Shown: positions 1-8,668 of the stretch, one piece after another
How the letters are laid out: the number at the start of each line of letters is the position of its first letter
Numbering within the stretch: the first letter of the stretch is position 1
Origin: Suilimivivens sp964614185
GTDB taxonomy: Bacteria > Bacillota > Clostridia > Lachnospirales > Lachnospiraceae
Assembly (NCBI GenBank): GCA_964614185.1
Contig: CAZTKJ010000007.1
Coordinates: 25,110 to 89,109 of the forward strand
Length of the DNA: 64,000 nucleotides
Direction of reading: 5' to 3'
Notes under the pieces: generated by a model
What the model saw: only the letters and a program-made list of their open reading frames with translations
The model's database searches: none
Told to the model about the DNA's origin: nothing
Made by a program: the position numbers and the translations under genes

Positions 1-262
1 GTTTTACTGTAAGAAGCGCGAAATCTCCCACCTCCAGCATGGGCTCTCTGGTAGTTGCAATCAACCGGTCCTTAGAATCTCTATACACAAAAACCCGCAG
101 CCTGTCATTGATCTCCGCTTCTTCCGGCACCTGTTTGATGGGCAGAAGAACCTTTTGCTCTTCTTCATCCCCGGACCCCGAAGACGTTGTATCAGCAAGA
201 TAAACGCCAAAATCCACTCTCTTTACTACTGTTAATATTTGTTTTTTCCCTAATTCAATCAT
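1..262 (-). CDS. CvfB-like S1 RNA-binding protein, N-terminal part only
   Basis: The frame runs from an ATG at 262 off the left edge, so only about 87 N-terminal residues are visible. They begin MIELGKKQ and show an S1-like OB pattern: a VDFGVYL stretch, a short acidic insert rich in Ser, Asp and Glu, then VLLPIKQVP and a V-x-V-Y-R-D-S-K-D-R-L-I-A-T segment. This matches the first S1 repeat of the CvfB/YitL family, which binds RNA and affects virulence-factor or stress gene expression in Firmicutes. The family identity is by motif recognition. The rest of the gene, including the C-terminal winged helix expected for the family, lies outside the window. It is 11 bp upstream of the thioesterase start-to-stop boundary on the same strand, so the two are probably co-transcribed. 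Confidence 0.7.
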   Translation of the reverse strand, partial: MIELGKKQILTVVKRVDFGVYLADTTSSGSGDEEEQKVLLPIKQVPEEAEINDRLRVFVYRDSKDRLIATTREPMLEVGDFALLTVK

Positions 263-273
263 GATGACTTCCT

Positions 274-981
274 TTATTTTTGCAATTCTACTACGCAGCA
301 GACATCGTCCTTTTTATCCTTTAGGACCACAACATAAATCCCCGTTTGTGCCTCAGCCACATAAGGGGTCAATACATCATTTAAAAAGACCTGTTTCCTG
401 TATTCAACCCTTAGCTGCCTGACAGGTCCTTTCTTTTCCAGTGCATCCATGGCAATCCGCACATATTGTCCGTTATTTACATGATGGTTCGTGTCCAGAT
501 GATGGGGTCTGATGATTACTTCATTTCCTGCCACAGCTCCCTCCGGCAGAGTAATCTTCCGGGGTGCATATTCCATATCCAGCTTTGGTTCCACCACATA
601 TTTTTCCAGCATCTCTTCCGTAGCCTTTCTGGGCCTTGCACTTTCAGTATCAATCAGGCTCCATATGGCGTTAGCACAGGCAATCCTCTTTCCCTTATCA
701 TCTTCCATCAGGAAATTACGATATCCTATAAATCCCCTGAAACTGTAAGGCGCTGTTCCTACTGTCACCACTTCTCCAAGAGCAGGATATCTCTCTATTA
801 TGATCTGCCATGAAGATAAGACCCATACCAGATGCTGCTCTCTCAGATATTCCACTCCAAGTCCGATATCTTCCGAATGGAATGTAGAACAGTCTTGAAA
901 GTAATCCAATAACGATTCTGTTTTTAAATACCCTGTTTCATCAAGCTCACTGTATCTGATTCTTGTCTGGTAGCTATACAT
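274..981 (-). CDS. Acyl-ACP thioesterase (FatA/FatB-like family)
   Basis: The 235-residue protein has the double hot-dog layout of bacterial acyl-ACP thioesterases. The N-terminal half carries RIRYSELDETGYLK and the SSWQIIIERYPALGE strand region, and the C-terminal half has the conserved HHLDTNHHVNNGQYVRIAMDAL segment, whose Asn-His pattern is typical of the catalytic domain. The enzyme releases free fatty acids from acyl-ACP in the cytosol. Length is close to the usual 230-250 residues. The gene lies directly upstream of the CvfB-like gene and is itself followed upstream by a tRNA-Gln gene on the same strand. Confidence 0.85.
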   Translation of the reverse strand: MYSYQTRIRYSELDETGYLKTESLLDYFQDCSTFHSEDIGLGVEYLREQHLVWVLSSWQIIIERYPALGEVVTVGTAPYSFRGFIGYRNFLMEDDKGKRIACANAIWSLIDTESARPRKATEEMLEKYVVEPKLDMEYAPRKITLPEGAVAGNEVIIRPHHLDTNHHVNNGQYVRIAMDALEKKGPVRQLRVEYRKQVFLNDVLTPYVAEAQTGIYVVVLKDKKDDVCCVVELQK

Positions 982-1037
982 GATCCATCAATCCTTCCTT
1001 GAAAAAACCCGAAGGACAGATTCCTCCGGGTTGTCAG

Positions 1038-1109
1038 CTGGGCTACAAGGATTCGAACCTTGAAATGACGGAGTCAGAGTCCGTTGCCTTACCGTTTGGC
1101 GATAGCCCA
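1038..1109 (-). tRNA. tRNA-Gln (anticodon CUG)
   Basis: Read on the minus strand the 72-nt stretch folds as a cloverleaf. It has a 7-bp acceptor stem (TGGGCTA with TAGCCCA), an anticodon stem ACGGA/TCCGT with loop CTCTGAC giving anticodon CTG (codon CAG, Gln), and a T arm CAAGG-TTCGAAT-CCTTG. Discriminator base is G. The CCA end is not encoded immediately after it. Confidence 0.93.
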
Positions 1110-1138
1110 ATATTATATTCTGCGTTTTGCACTTGGAT

Positions 1139-1167
1139 ATAATAACTCATTTTATCATAAAAAGCAA
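1139..1167 (-). promoter_or_regulatory. Putative promoter of tRNA-Gln
   Basis: On the minus strand TTGCTT and TATTAT are separated by exactly 17 bp, about 30 bp before the tRNA 5' end. This is a plausible SigA-type promoter inferred from sequence only. Confidence 0.5.
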
Positions 1168-1278
1168 GTACTTTTTCTAAATTTAAAAAAATTTTTCCGG
1201 TTTGGATCGTTACTTTTTTATCAGGATGTATTTTTTTTAATAATTTCCATTTTTCTTTTTAAAACTATTTTCAATAAT

Positions 1279-1307
1279 TTGAAAATCTGATATTCTTTTA
1301 TTATCAT
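1279..1307 (+). promoter_or_regulatory. Putative promoter of the DUF1905/C39-like gene
   Basis: TTGAAA and TATCAT are spaced by 17 bp in an AT-rich leader, about 37 bp before the start codon at 1344. The rest of the 1110-1278 stretch is AT-rich and shows no other feature. Confidence 0.4.
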
Positions 1308-1343
1308 GAAAGCGTTTACATGCTTATATTAGGAGGTTACAAA

Positions 1344-2015
1344 ATGAGATATTTTTTCAACGGTAAAATCGACAAACAAGACGATGTCTATAGCATCCGC
1401 ATTCCTTTTAACATCTGGGAAGTATGCAAACAGCGGGATGTTATTCAGGCAGATCTTGTATTAGACAACAAGATTATTGATTGCGAGCTGCTTCCCGAGG
1501 AAAAGGGAAATTATAAGATCCATCTTACATCAGATGATGTTTCCCATATTAACATTGATGAAAAACATAAACTTCTCCTGCATGTTACAGGCAGTCTGAT
1601 CCAAATGAACCAGAACAGCCCTTATAGCTTTGAAAACCCTATCCGTAAAATAGACGGCATTGACATCATTATCCAGCCGGAAGACGGCCTGTGCGGACAA
1701 ACCTGTGTTGCTATGCTGGCCGGTGTTACTATTGCGGAAGTAATCAGCGTTATGGACTGCAGAGAATGGCAGGGTACCATGGGCCGCGTAATTTCCGCAT
1801 TAAATTACTATGGTATCGATCATACCGATATTATTGTTTATACGGAAGGTGAAAATGCCACTCTTCCTAAATGCTGTATTATGATGGAAAAAATGGGACG
1901 GTATTGCCATTATCTCCTTCACTATGACGGCAAATTCTATGATTCCAATTTAGGTGTTTTAAAAGAATATGACATGAGCAAACTGCTTGGATTCCTTGAA
2001 ATCAAAGTAAATTGA
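1344..2015 (+). CDS. DUF1905-like domain fused to a C39/papain-like cysteine peptidase domain
   Basis: An AGGAGG at 1331 with proper spacing selects the ATG at 1344 rather than the longer frame from 1320, giving 223 residues. Residues about 1-85 resemble the small beta-barrel of DUF1905. Residues about 105-223 contain DGLCGQTCVAMLAGV, followed later by HYLLHYDGKFYDSN. A Gln-x-Cys and a downstream His and Asp are the arrangement expected of a C39-like cysteine peptidase fold. No signal peptide or membrane segment is visible, so the protein is probably cytosolic. It stands alone between a tRNA gene and a terminator. The peptidase activity and substrate are unknown, and both domain assignments are by motif only. 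Confidence 0.6.
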   Translation: MRYFFNGKIDKQDDVYSIRIPFNIWEVCKQRDVIQADLVLDNKIIDCELLPEEKGNYKIHLTSDDVSHINIDEKHKLLLHVTGSLIQMNQNSPYSFENPIRKIDGIDIIIQPEDGLCGQTCVAMLAGVTIAEVISVMDCREWQGTMGRVISALNYYGIDHTDIIVYTEGENATLPKCCIMMEKMGRYCHYLLHYDGKFYDSNLGVLKEYDMSKLLGFLEIKVN

Positions 2016-2022
2016 GATAACA

Positions 2023-2050
2023 GATAAACCCCTCTTTTGAGGGGTTTATC
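2023..2050. terminator. Bidirectional hairpin terminator
   Basis: A perfect stem GATAAACCCCTC / GAGGGGTTTATC with a TTTT loop lies between the convergent 1344 gene and glnN. It could end transcription from both sides. Confidence 0.75.
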
Positions 2051-2073
2051 CATGATAATTCCTGAAGGATTTT

Positions 2074-4185
2074 CTATACTTCAAAAATCAGATCGCCGTA
2101 AGTAGGCATAGGCCAGATTTTTTTATCTACTATCATTTCAAGTTCATCAGCAGGAGTTCTTAAATTTTCCATCGCTTTCTTAACTACATCTTTATAATAA
2201 AATGCTTTTTCTTTTGCCTCCATAATTGAATGCGCCCTCTTCTCAGCTTCTTCCAATTCTCCCAGTGCCTTTTTCATAGCCGTCAGTTTAGTGGAAAGTT
2301 CTGAGAGTATCCCTGCCTGAACAGATGGGTCTGCCCCGGCATCCTTTACGGCAATTACGGTATCTGCCAGGGTTTTGCTGTAAGTAACAACCGCAGGGAT
2401 GATCTGCTTGGAAGCCATATCGATCATGGTAAGAGCTTCAATATTGATGGTCTTTGCATATGTTTCATACAGAATCTCTTCTCGTGATTCCAGTTCCGCT
2501 TTTGTAAAAATCCCAAATTTCTCGAACAGCTTAACAGCTTTGTCGGTTGTCAGGGTATCTACCGCTTCAATCATAGACTTGATATGGGGAAGTCCTCTTC
2601 TTTCGGCTTCCGCTACCCATTCTTCGGAATAACCGTCTCCATTGAATATGATCCGCTGGTGCTCTGTAAAATATTTCTTGATCAGATCATGTACTGCCAG
2701 TTCAAAGTTGTCGGCTTTTTCAAGGATGTCTGCTGCTTCACAGAAAGCCTCTGCTGCCATGGCATTTAATATTGTATTGGGACTTCCGATAGAGTCGGAA
2801 GAGCCCACCATACGAAATTCAAATTTATTTCCCGTAAATGCAAAAGGAGAAGTCCTGTTTCTGTCAGTAGCATCTTTTTCAAAATCAGGCAGCGTGGAAA
2901 CACCGGTATCAAGTTTTCCTCCCTGCAGCACATGGGCCGCTTCTCCTGTTTCTACCAACTGTCTGACAACATCCTCCAACTGCTCACCGAGAAAAACAGA
3001 AATAATGGCGGGCGGCGCTTCATTAGCCCCAAGTCTATGGTCATTCCCTACATCAGAGGCGCTTTGACGAAGCAGGTCGGCATGAACATCAACTGCTTTA
3101 ATAATGCAGGCAAGCACTAACAAAAACTGAATATTTTCATTAGGCGTATCTCCCGGGTCCAAAAGATTAATGCCGTTGTCTGTTCCAAGAGACCAGTTAT
3201 TGTGTTTACCGGAACCGTTTACTCCTGCAAATGGTTTCTCATGGAGCAGGCAGGTCATTCCGTGCCGCCCTGCAACTTTTTTCATGGTTTCCATTACCAG
3301 CTGGTTATGATCCACTGCAATATTGGCTGTTTCATAAATGGTTGCCAGCTCATGCTGGGCAGGAGCCACTTCATTATGCTGTGTTTTAGCCGTAACCCCC
3401 AGTTTCCACAGTTCTATATTCAGGTCTTTCATATAAGCCCCAATACGCTCACGAACTGTTCCAAAGTAATGATCCTCAAGCTCCTGACCCTTAGGCGCCG
3501 GCGCTCCAAAGAGCGTTCGTCCCGAGAAAACAAGATCCGGTCTTTTCAAATATTTTTCCCTGTCCACCAGGAAATACTCCTGTTCAGGTCCAACACTGGG
3601 ATATACTTTTGTTGCAGTTGTATTGCCAAACAGCCGGACAATGCGGAGAGCCTGCTGGCTGACCGCCTCCATGGAACGCAAAAGCGGTGTTTTCTTATCA
3701 AGGGCTTCTCCTTTATAAGAACAGAATGCCGTAGGAATACAAAGGATTACACCTGTTGCATCTTCTTTCAAAAATGCAGGTGAAGTAATATCCCAGGCTG
3801 TATATCCTCTTGCCTCAAAAGTGGCCCGCAGTCCTCCTGAAGGAAACGAAGACGCATCCGGTTCTCCCTTGATCAATTCCTTACCGGAAAATTCCAACAT
3901 CATCTTGCCGCTTTCATCGGGATGAGATACAAAAGAATCATGTTTTTCAGCCGTAATTCCCGTTAACGGCTGAAACCAGTGAGTGTAATGGGTTGCCCCG
4001 TTCTCAACTGCCCAGTCCTTCATTACTTTTGCAACAACATCTGCTGTCTCTAAAGTAAGTTCACCACCCTGATCCATGATTCGGGTAACTTCTTTATATG
4101 TATTTTTGGGCAGACGTTCCTTCATAGTGGTTCTGGTAAATACTTTACTGCCAAAAAGTTTTTCAATATTTATTGCTTCATTCAT
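2074..4185 (-). CDS. glnN: Type III glutamine synthetase (GlnN)
   Basis: The 703-residue length and motifs identify the GSIII class, which makes glutamine from glutamate, ammonia and ATP. Visible landmarks are VGPEQEYFLVD (metal-binding Glu), the VNGSGKHNNWSLGT nucleotide/glutamate loop, HRLGANEAPPAI, and TGNKFEFRMVGSS. The C-terminal helical region is the extension typical of GSIII. A GGAGGAG precedes the start. The start overlaps the stop of the U32 gene by 8 bp, suggesting translational coupling, which is an unusual place for a nitrogen-assimilation gene. It ends at the shared terminator at 2023-2050. Confidence 0.95.
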   Translation of the reverse strand: MNEAINIEKLFGSKVFTRTTMKERLPKNTYKEVTRIMDQGGELTLETADVVAKVMKDWAVENGATHYTHWFQPLTGITAEKHDSFVSHPDESGKMMLEFSGKELIKGEPDASSFPSGGLRATFEARGYTAWDITSPAFLKEDATGVILCIPTAFCSYKGEALDKKTPLLRSMEAVSQQALRIVRLFGNTTATKVYPSVGPEQEYFLVDREKYLKRPDLVFSGRTLFGAPAPKGQELEDHYFGTVRERIGAYMKDLNIELWKLGVTAKTQHNEVAPAQHELATIYETANIAVDHNQLVMETMKKVAGRHGMTCLLHEKPFAGVNGSGKHNNWSLGTDNGINLLDPGDTPNENIQFLLVLACIIKAVDVHADLLRQSASDVGNDHRLGANEAPPAIISVFLGEQLEDVVRQLVETGEAAHVLQGGKLDTGVSTLPDFEKDATDRNRTSPFAFTGNKFEFRMVGSSDSIGSPNTILNAMAAEAFCEAADILEKADNFELAVHDLIKKYFTEHQRIIFNGDGYSEEWVAEAERRGLPHIKSMIEAVDTLTTDKAVKLFEKFGIFTKAELESREEILYETYAKTINIEALTMIDMASKQIIPAVVTYSKTLADTVIAVKDAGADPSVQAGILSELSTKLTAMKKALGELEEAEKRAHSIMEAKEKAFYYKDVVKKAMENLRTPADELEMIVDKKIWPMPTYGDLIFEV

Positions 4186-5419
4186 TATCTTCTCCTCCTG
4201 CTTTCCGTACCCTTAAAAGGTCATATTGTTCTGCTTTTTTATCTAATTCCACATACAGTACCTGTCTGGGATGGGGCGCACTCTCCACTTTCTCTCCTTC
4301 CTGTGTGGTAAGCGACAGTACCCTCGTCTCCACATTTCTCCCATCCGGCTTCATAATTTCTATCTGATCCCCTACGCAGAATTTATTTTTCTGTTCAATC
4401 TTAACTGTCGATTCCTTTACCTCTTCCACGATTCCCAAATATATATATTCATTAATATATGTATTAGAATCATAAATCTGGGTGTTCTCATCAGGTTTCC
4501 CAAAGTAAAATCCCACAGTGAACTGACGGTAAGTGCATTTGGCAATTTCTTCTCTGTACCAATCCAGATGTTCACGGTATTTATGTTCCGATTCAAAATA
4601 GTCGTCAATTGCTTTACGGTAGGTTCTGGCAACAGCTGCCACATAAAGAGCCGTTTTCATCCTTCCTTCTATTTTGAAGCTGTCAATCCCTGCTGCTATC
4701 ATTTCAGGAAGGTACTCTATCATACACAGATCCTTGGAATTAAAAATGTAAGTTCCTCTTTCATTTTCATAAACAGGCAGATATTCTCCCGGACGGCTTT
4801 CCTCCATCACCGCATATTTCCATCTGCAGGGATGCGTGCATGCTCCCTGGTTGGCATCTCTTCCTGTGAAGTAATTACTGAGAAGGCATCTTCCCGAATA
4901 GGAAATACACATTGCTCCATGGATAAAACTTTCTATTTCCATATCAGCCGGAATCTTTGCTCTGATTTCCTTAATTTCCGTAAGAGATAACTCTCTTGCA
5001 GAAACCACTCTTTTGGCTCCCTGATCGTACCAGAACTGATAAGTCATATAATTGGTATTATTGGCCTGAGTAGAAATATGAATATCAATTTCCGGACATA
5101 TCTCCCTGGCCAGCAAAAACATACCGGGATCCGATATGATCAATGCATCAGGTTTCATTTCCTTCAGCTCTTTGAAATAAGATGCGGCTTCTTCCAGATC
5201 CTTATTGTGCGCAAGGATGTTGGCGGTAACATGTACCTTTACTCCGTGCTTATGGGCAAATTCAATTCCTGCCATCATATCCTTTTTGGAAAAATTCTTG
5301 GCTTTGGCCCGCAGGCTGAATGCTTCTCCTCCTATATACACAGCATCTGCCCCAAACAAAACGGCTGTTTTTAAGGCTTCAAGACTGCTTGCCGGTATTA
5401 ATAGCTCTGGTTTTTTCAT
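4178..5419 (-). CDS. Peptidase U32 family protein, TrhP-like (tRNA hydroxylation)
   Basis: This 413-residue U32 protein starts MKKPELLIPASS. The ATG at 5419 is preferred over 5431 because GAGGGG sits 5 bp before it. The family signature is clear: EIESFIHGAMCISYSGRCLL and a nearby GACTHPCRW segment supply the conserved cysteines that bind a cluster in this family. Although named peptidases, close relatives in Bacillus (TrhP1/P2) and E. coli are needed for 5-hydroxyuridine formation at tRNA position 34. The adjacent upstream gene is the matching tRNA methyltransferase TrmR, which strongly supports this role over collagenase activity. Confidence 0.8.
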   Translation of the reverse strand: MKKPELLIPASSLEALKTAVLFGADAVYIGGEAFSLRAKAKNFSKKDMMAGIEFAHKHGVKVHVTANILAHNKDLEEAASYFKELKEMKPDALIISDPGMFLLAREICPEIDIHISTQANNTNYMTYQFWYDQGAKRVVSARELSLTEIKEIRAKIPADMEIESFIHGAMCISYSGRCLLSNYFTGRDANQGACTHPCRWKYAVMEESRPGEYLPVYENERGTYIFNSKDLCMIEYLPEMIAAGIDSFKIEGRMKTALYVAAVARTYRKAIDDYFESEHKYREHLDWYREEIAKCTYRQFTVGFYFGKPDENTQIYDSNTYINEYIYLGIVEEVKESTVKIEQKNKFCVGDQIEIMKPDGRNVETRVLSLTTQEGEKVESAPHPRQVLYVELDKKAEQYDLLRVRKAGGEDNE

Positions 5420-5448
5420 ATTTCCCCTCATTCTGCCGACAAACGGCT

Positions 5449-6090
5449 CTATTTTCGGACACTGACTGTCACTCCATCCCCTACCGGGAGGATATCAGTC
5501 TGTAGATTTTCATTGTGTTTCAGCTCATACAGATAATCCCGCATTCTGCTGTGGATCGTTCTGTTCCTTCTCGTTACCGCATATCTGGATTCCAAAATAT
5601 CTCCATCCTGCAAGACATTATCCGATATCAACAGACCTCCTTTTGAAAGGAGTTTCAAAACATCCGGAAGGAAATGAATATACTGCCCCTTTGCAGCATC
5701 CATAAAGATCAGATCAAAGGGTCCTTCTAACTGCCTTAGAATTTCTGCAGCATCGCCTTCCAGCAATGTAATCTGATTCTCTCTGCCTGCCTTTTTGAAA
5801 TTCTCTCTGGCAATGGGAATTCTTTTTTCATATTTTTCAATCGTTGTGATTTTACAATCTACAGGTCCATATTCACTCATCAGTAACGCAGAAAAACCAA
5901 TGGCCGTTCCCACCTCCAGAATACGTTGCGGCTGCTTTATCGTCAAAAGCAGCTTTAATAGACTCTGCATCTGTGAACGTATAATCGGGACATTGGTTTC
6001 CATTGCATATTGTTCCAATTCATTCAGGAAAGGAGTATTACCGGAATCAAAGGAATTAATAAATGTACTGATTCTTTCTTCCGTAATCAT
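5449..6090 (-). CDS. trmR: tRNA 5-hydroxyuridine methyltransferase TrmR (YrrM-like O-methyltransferase)
   Basis: The 213-residue protein has a class I SAM methyltransferase fold of the O-methyltransferase 3 type: ILEVGTAIGFSALLMSE (SAM-binding loop), ITTIEKYEKRIPIARENF, LLEGDAAEILRQL, and FDLIFMDAAKGQY with its metal-binding Asp. TrmR of Bacillus methylates 5-hydroxyuridine at the tRNA wobble position to 5-methoxyuridine. The neighbouring U32 gene, separated by about 30 bp, would supply the substrate, so the two form a two-step wobble-uridine pathway. Confidence 0.8.
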   Translation of the reverse strand: MITEERISTFINSFDSGNTPFLNELEQYAMETNVPIIRSQMQSLLKLLLTIKQPQRILEVGTAIGFSALLMSEYGPVDCKITTIEKYEKRIPIARENFKKAGRENQITLLEGDAAEILRQLEGPFDLIFMDAAKGQYIHFLPDVLKLLSKGGLLISDNVLQDGDILESRYAVTRRNRTIHSRMRDYLYELKHNENLQTDILPVGDGVTVSVRK

Positions 6091-6105
6091 ATAAATATAC
6101 CTCTT

Positions 6106-6582
6106 TTATTCTGCTGCCATTCCTTCTGTATTTTCCATTTCGGCATCTTCATACGGCTCTTCTTCGCCTTCTGACTCCTCATCATCTTCCATGCTTTGAT
6201 CATTTTCCTCTGCTGCCTCCTGAGAGGTGGACATCACTGCCAGCATTTCCTCTGCTGTCATACTGGTATTCAGATCATAAATGCCGGGTTTGATCTTCTT
6301 ATGATAAGCCGACAAAAACTCCTGCATAATAAACAGCCTTGCATCTTCTATAAGGCCCTTTTCTTCCAGCATCTCTGCAATATCTTTTACATCAGCATTC
6401 TCTGCAATGCCCACCGTAATCGTTCGTCCGCCTGACGCAGATACAGGTTCATCCGCAAATACCTTATATCCAAAATTATAAGCCTCTGTAGACGTTCGCA
6501 GTACAAACATAACGATTGCTGCTACCACAACCACTTTAATAATTGCTTCAATAACAGCTCCTATCAGATATTTTACATTCAT
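6106..6582 (-). CDS. Short MltG-like membrane protein without catalytic domain
   Basis: The longest frame from 6621 would use TTG. The ATG at 6582 preceded by an AAAGGAAAGG stretch is more likely and gives 158 residues. A single transmembrane helix covers about residues 5-30. It is followed by an extracytoplasmic LysM-like segment (TVGIAENADVKDIAEMLEEKG, then KPGIYDLNTSMTAEEML), which matches the N-terminal part of YceG/MltG. The protein then ends in a highly acidic tail and lacks the catalytic region of the endolytic transglycosylase. The position between ylbF and trmR matches yrrL (mltG) in other Firmicutes. It is probably a reduced homologue with a binding rather than catalytic role; this is inference. 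Confidence 0.7.
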   Translation of the reverse strand: MNVKYLIGAVIEAIIKVVVVAAIVMFVLRTSTEAYNFGYKVFADEPVSASGGRTITVGIAENADVKDIAEMLEEKGLIEDARLFIMQEFLSAYHKKIKPGIYDLNTSMTAEEMLAVMSTSQEAAEENDQSMEDDEESEGEEEPYEDAEMENTEGMAAE

Positions 6583-6613
6583 ATCATAACCATACCTTTC
6601 CTTTTGCCGGATT

Positions 6614-6943
6614 TTATTCAAATTCTACCGCTTCCGTAATGCAAAGCGTAACCTCCTGCATCATCCGGCAGAATGCCAACTCTGCCCTTAAAAAATCATC
6701 TACCATGGGATCTTCTCTGAATTCTTCATATTCCCGTTCAAACTCATCCATCTTATCAAATAGCTCATCCTTCTGAGTGGTATTCTGAATTTCAAAATTC
6801 TTCTCTCTGAATTCATTTACCTTTTGATATTTTTCCGGATATTCTTTCAGCTTTTCCAGTTGTTCATAATATCTTCTGTAAGTCTCTGTTTCCTTAATTA
6901 TCCTGACGTATTTCAGAGTTGCGCTTTTTAAGCTGTTTTCCAT
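6614..6943 (-). CDS. YlbF/YmcA family regulator
   Basis: The protein is 109 residues, almost entirely helical and charged, with the family pattern of an N-terminal helix, an FREKNFEIQ segment and a terminal EDPMVDDFLRAELAFCRMMQEV helix. YlbF, YmcA and YaaT form the Y-complex that aids RNase Y-dependent mRNA maturation in Bacillus. Placement directly downstream of RNase J fits an RNA-decay role. Confidence 0.8.
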   Translation of the reverse strand: MENSLKSATLKYVRIIKETETYRRYYEQLEKLKEYPEKYQKVNEFREKNFEIQNTTQKDELFDKMDEFEREYEEFREDPMVDDFLRAELAFCRMMQEVTLCITEAVEFE

Positions 6944-6994
6944 ATTAAATACTCCATTCTTACTCAGCCCGCGATATTTATCATTGGGAATTTA

Positions 6995-8668
6995 TTATAC
7001 TTCCATGATAATAGGAAGTATCATTGGCCGGCGTTTTGTCTTTTTCCATACATACTCGCTAAGAGAATCTTTAATGGAAGCCTTAAGTTTGCCCCAGTCT
7101 GCAATGCCCTTATCAAGACACCCTTCCACTGCCTCGTTAACTACGATTCTGGCTTCGTCCATCAGCTCGTCCGATTCTCTGACATAAACAAATCCTCTGG
7201 AAACAATATCCGGTCCGCATACCAGCTGGTCTGTAGCGCTGTCCAGTCCCAGCACCACGATCAAAATACCATCCTCCGCCAGATGCTGTCTGTCACGAAG
7301 GACGATGTTGCCCACATCACCAACACCCAGCCCATCTACAAGGATATCTCCCACCGGAACTCTGCCGGTTATTGATGCCGAATCCTCAGACAACTCCAGT
7401 ACATCCCCTGATTGAAGGATAAATATATTTTCCTTGGGCATACCCAGTTCTTTTGCAATCTTGGCCTGAGCCATCAGATGTTTATATTCTCCATGTACGG
7501 GAATGGTATACTGTGGATGCACCAAAGTATAAATCAGTTTAATTTCTTCCTGGCAGGCATGTCCCGATACATGAACATCCTGGAAAATAACATCTGCTCC
7601 CTTCATCAGGAGTTCATTGATCACATTGGTAACTGCCTTTTCATTGCCCGGTATAGGATTAGAAGAAAAAATAACCGTATCTCCGGGACCTATGGAAATT
7701 TTCTTATGATTGTTTTCTGCCATACGGCTAAGGGCTGCCATGCTTTCGCCCTGGCTTCCGGTAGTTATGATAACCGTCTTTTCATCCGGATAGTTTTTCA
7801 GCTGCTCTATATCAATTAATGTCTGGTCCGGTATGCTAAGACATCCTAAGTTAGTTGCAACTTCTATGATATTTACCATACTTCTGCCTTCTACTACTAC
7901 CTTGCGGCCAAACTTATAAGCAGAATTAATGATTTGCTGCACTCTGTCTACATTAGAAGCAAATGTGGCAATGATAATACGTGTATTTTTATGCTCTTCA
8001 AACAATGCATCAAAAGTTTTACCCACTGTTTTTTCAGAGGCCGTAAAGCCGGGTCGTTCCGCATTGGTAGAGTCACACATCAGGGCAAGCACGCCCTTTT
8101 TTCCAAGTTCTGCAAAACGCTGCAGATCAATGGCATCACCGAATACCGGTGTATAGTCTACTTTAAAATCACCTGTATGCACAACAATTCCGGCAGGAGA
8201 GTAAATTGCAAGGGCCGCTGCGTCTACAATGCTGTGATTGGTCTTAATGAACTCAATCCTGAATTGGCCCAGATTAATGGACTGACCAAACTTTACCACC
8301 TTGCGCTTAACAGTGTTCAGGATGCTATGCTCTCTCAGCTTGTTCTCAATCAATCCCATAGTCAGCCTGGTAGCATAAACCGGCACATTGACCTCTTTGA
8401 GCACATAGGGAAGTGCACCGATGTGGTCTTCGTGACCATGAGTGATCATAAATCCCTTTACTTTGTCAATATTGTTTCTTAAATAAGTAATATCCGGAAT
8501 TACAAGGTCAATACCCAGCATGTCATCTTCCGGAAAAGAAAGGCCGCAGTCTACTACAATAATACTGTCTTCATATTCAAAAGCAGTAATATTCATGCCA
8601 ATCTGTTCCAACCCGCCAAGTGGAATCACTTTCAGGCTGGAACCTTTTTTCATTTCATCTTTCTTCAA
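6995..8668 (-). CDS. rnj: Ribonuclease J
   Basis: The 557-residue protein is a beta-CASP metallo-beta-lactamase nuclease with MITHGHEDHIGALPY (HxHxDH zinc motif), VVHTGDFKVD, ALMCDSTNAERPG, and the C-terminal HVSGHACQEEI and IPVHGEYKHL motifs. RNase J performs 5'-3' exonucleolytic and endonucleolytic RNA decay. Start choice is notable: the first ATG at 8683 lies inside the ribosome binding site itself (ATGGAGG), so translation probably begins at the TTG at 8668, about 8 nt after GGAGG. The gene belongs to the ireB-ruvX-DUF1292-rnj-ylbF operon. Confidence 0.92.
   Translation of the reverse strand: MKKDEMKKGSSLKVIPLGGLEQIGMNITAFEYEDSIIVVDCGLSFPEDDMLGIDLVIPDITYLRNNIDKVKGFMITHGHEDHIGALPYVLKEVNVPVYATRLTMGLIENKLREHSILNTVKRKVVKFGQSINLGQFRIEFIKTNHSIVDAAALAIYSPAGIVVHTGDFKVDYTPVFGDAIDLQRFAELGKKGVLALMCDSTNAERPGFTASEKTVGKTFDALFEEHKNTRIIIATFASNVDRVQQIINSAYKFGRKVVVEGRSMVNIIEVATNLGCLSIPDQTLIDIEQLKNYPDEKTVIITTGSQGESMAALSRMAENNHKKISIGPGDTVIFSSNPIPGNEKAVTNVINELLMKGADVIFQDVHVSGHACQEEIKLIYTLVHPQYTIPVHGEYKHLMAQAKIAKELGMPKENIFILQSGDVLELSEDSASITGRVPVGDILVDGLGVGDVGNIVLRDRQHLAEDGILIVVLGLDSATDQLVCGPDIVSRGFVYVRESDELMDEARIVVNEAVEGCLDKGIADWGKLKASIKDSLSEYVWKKTKRRPMILPIIMEV

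Noticed and set aside
1110..1343. Riboswitch or T-box in the AT-rich leader before the 1344 gene
   Set aside because: No T-box AGGGTGG-type motif or other known riboswitch core is visible; the sequence is simple AT-rich DNA with a promoter.
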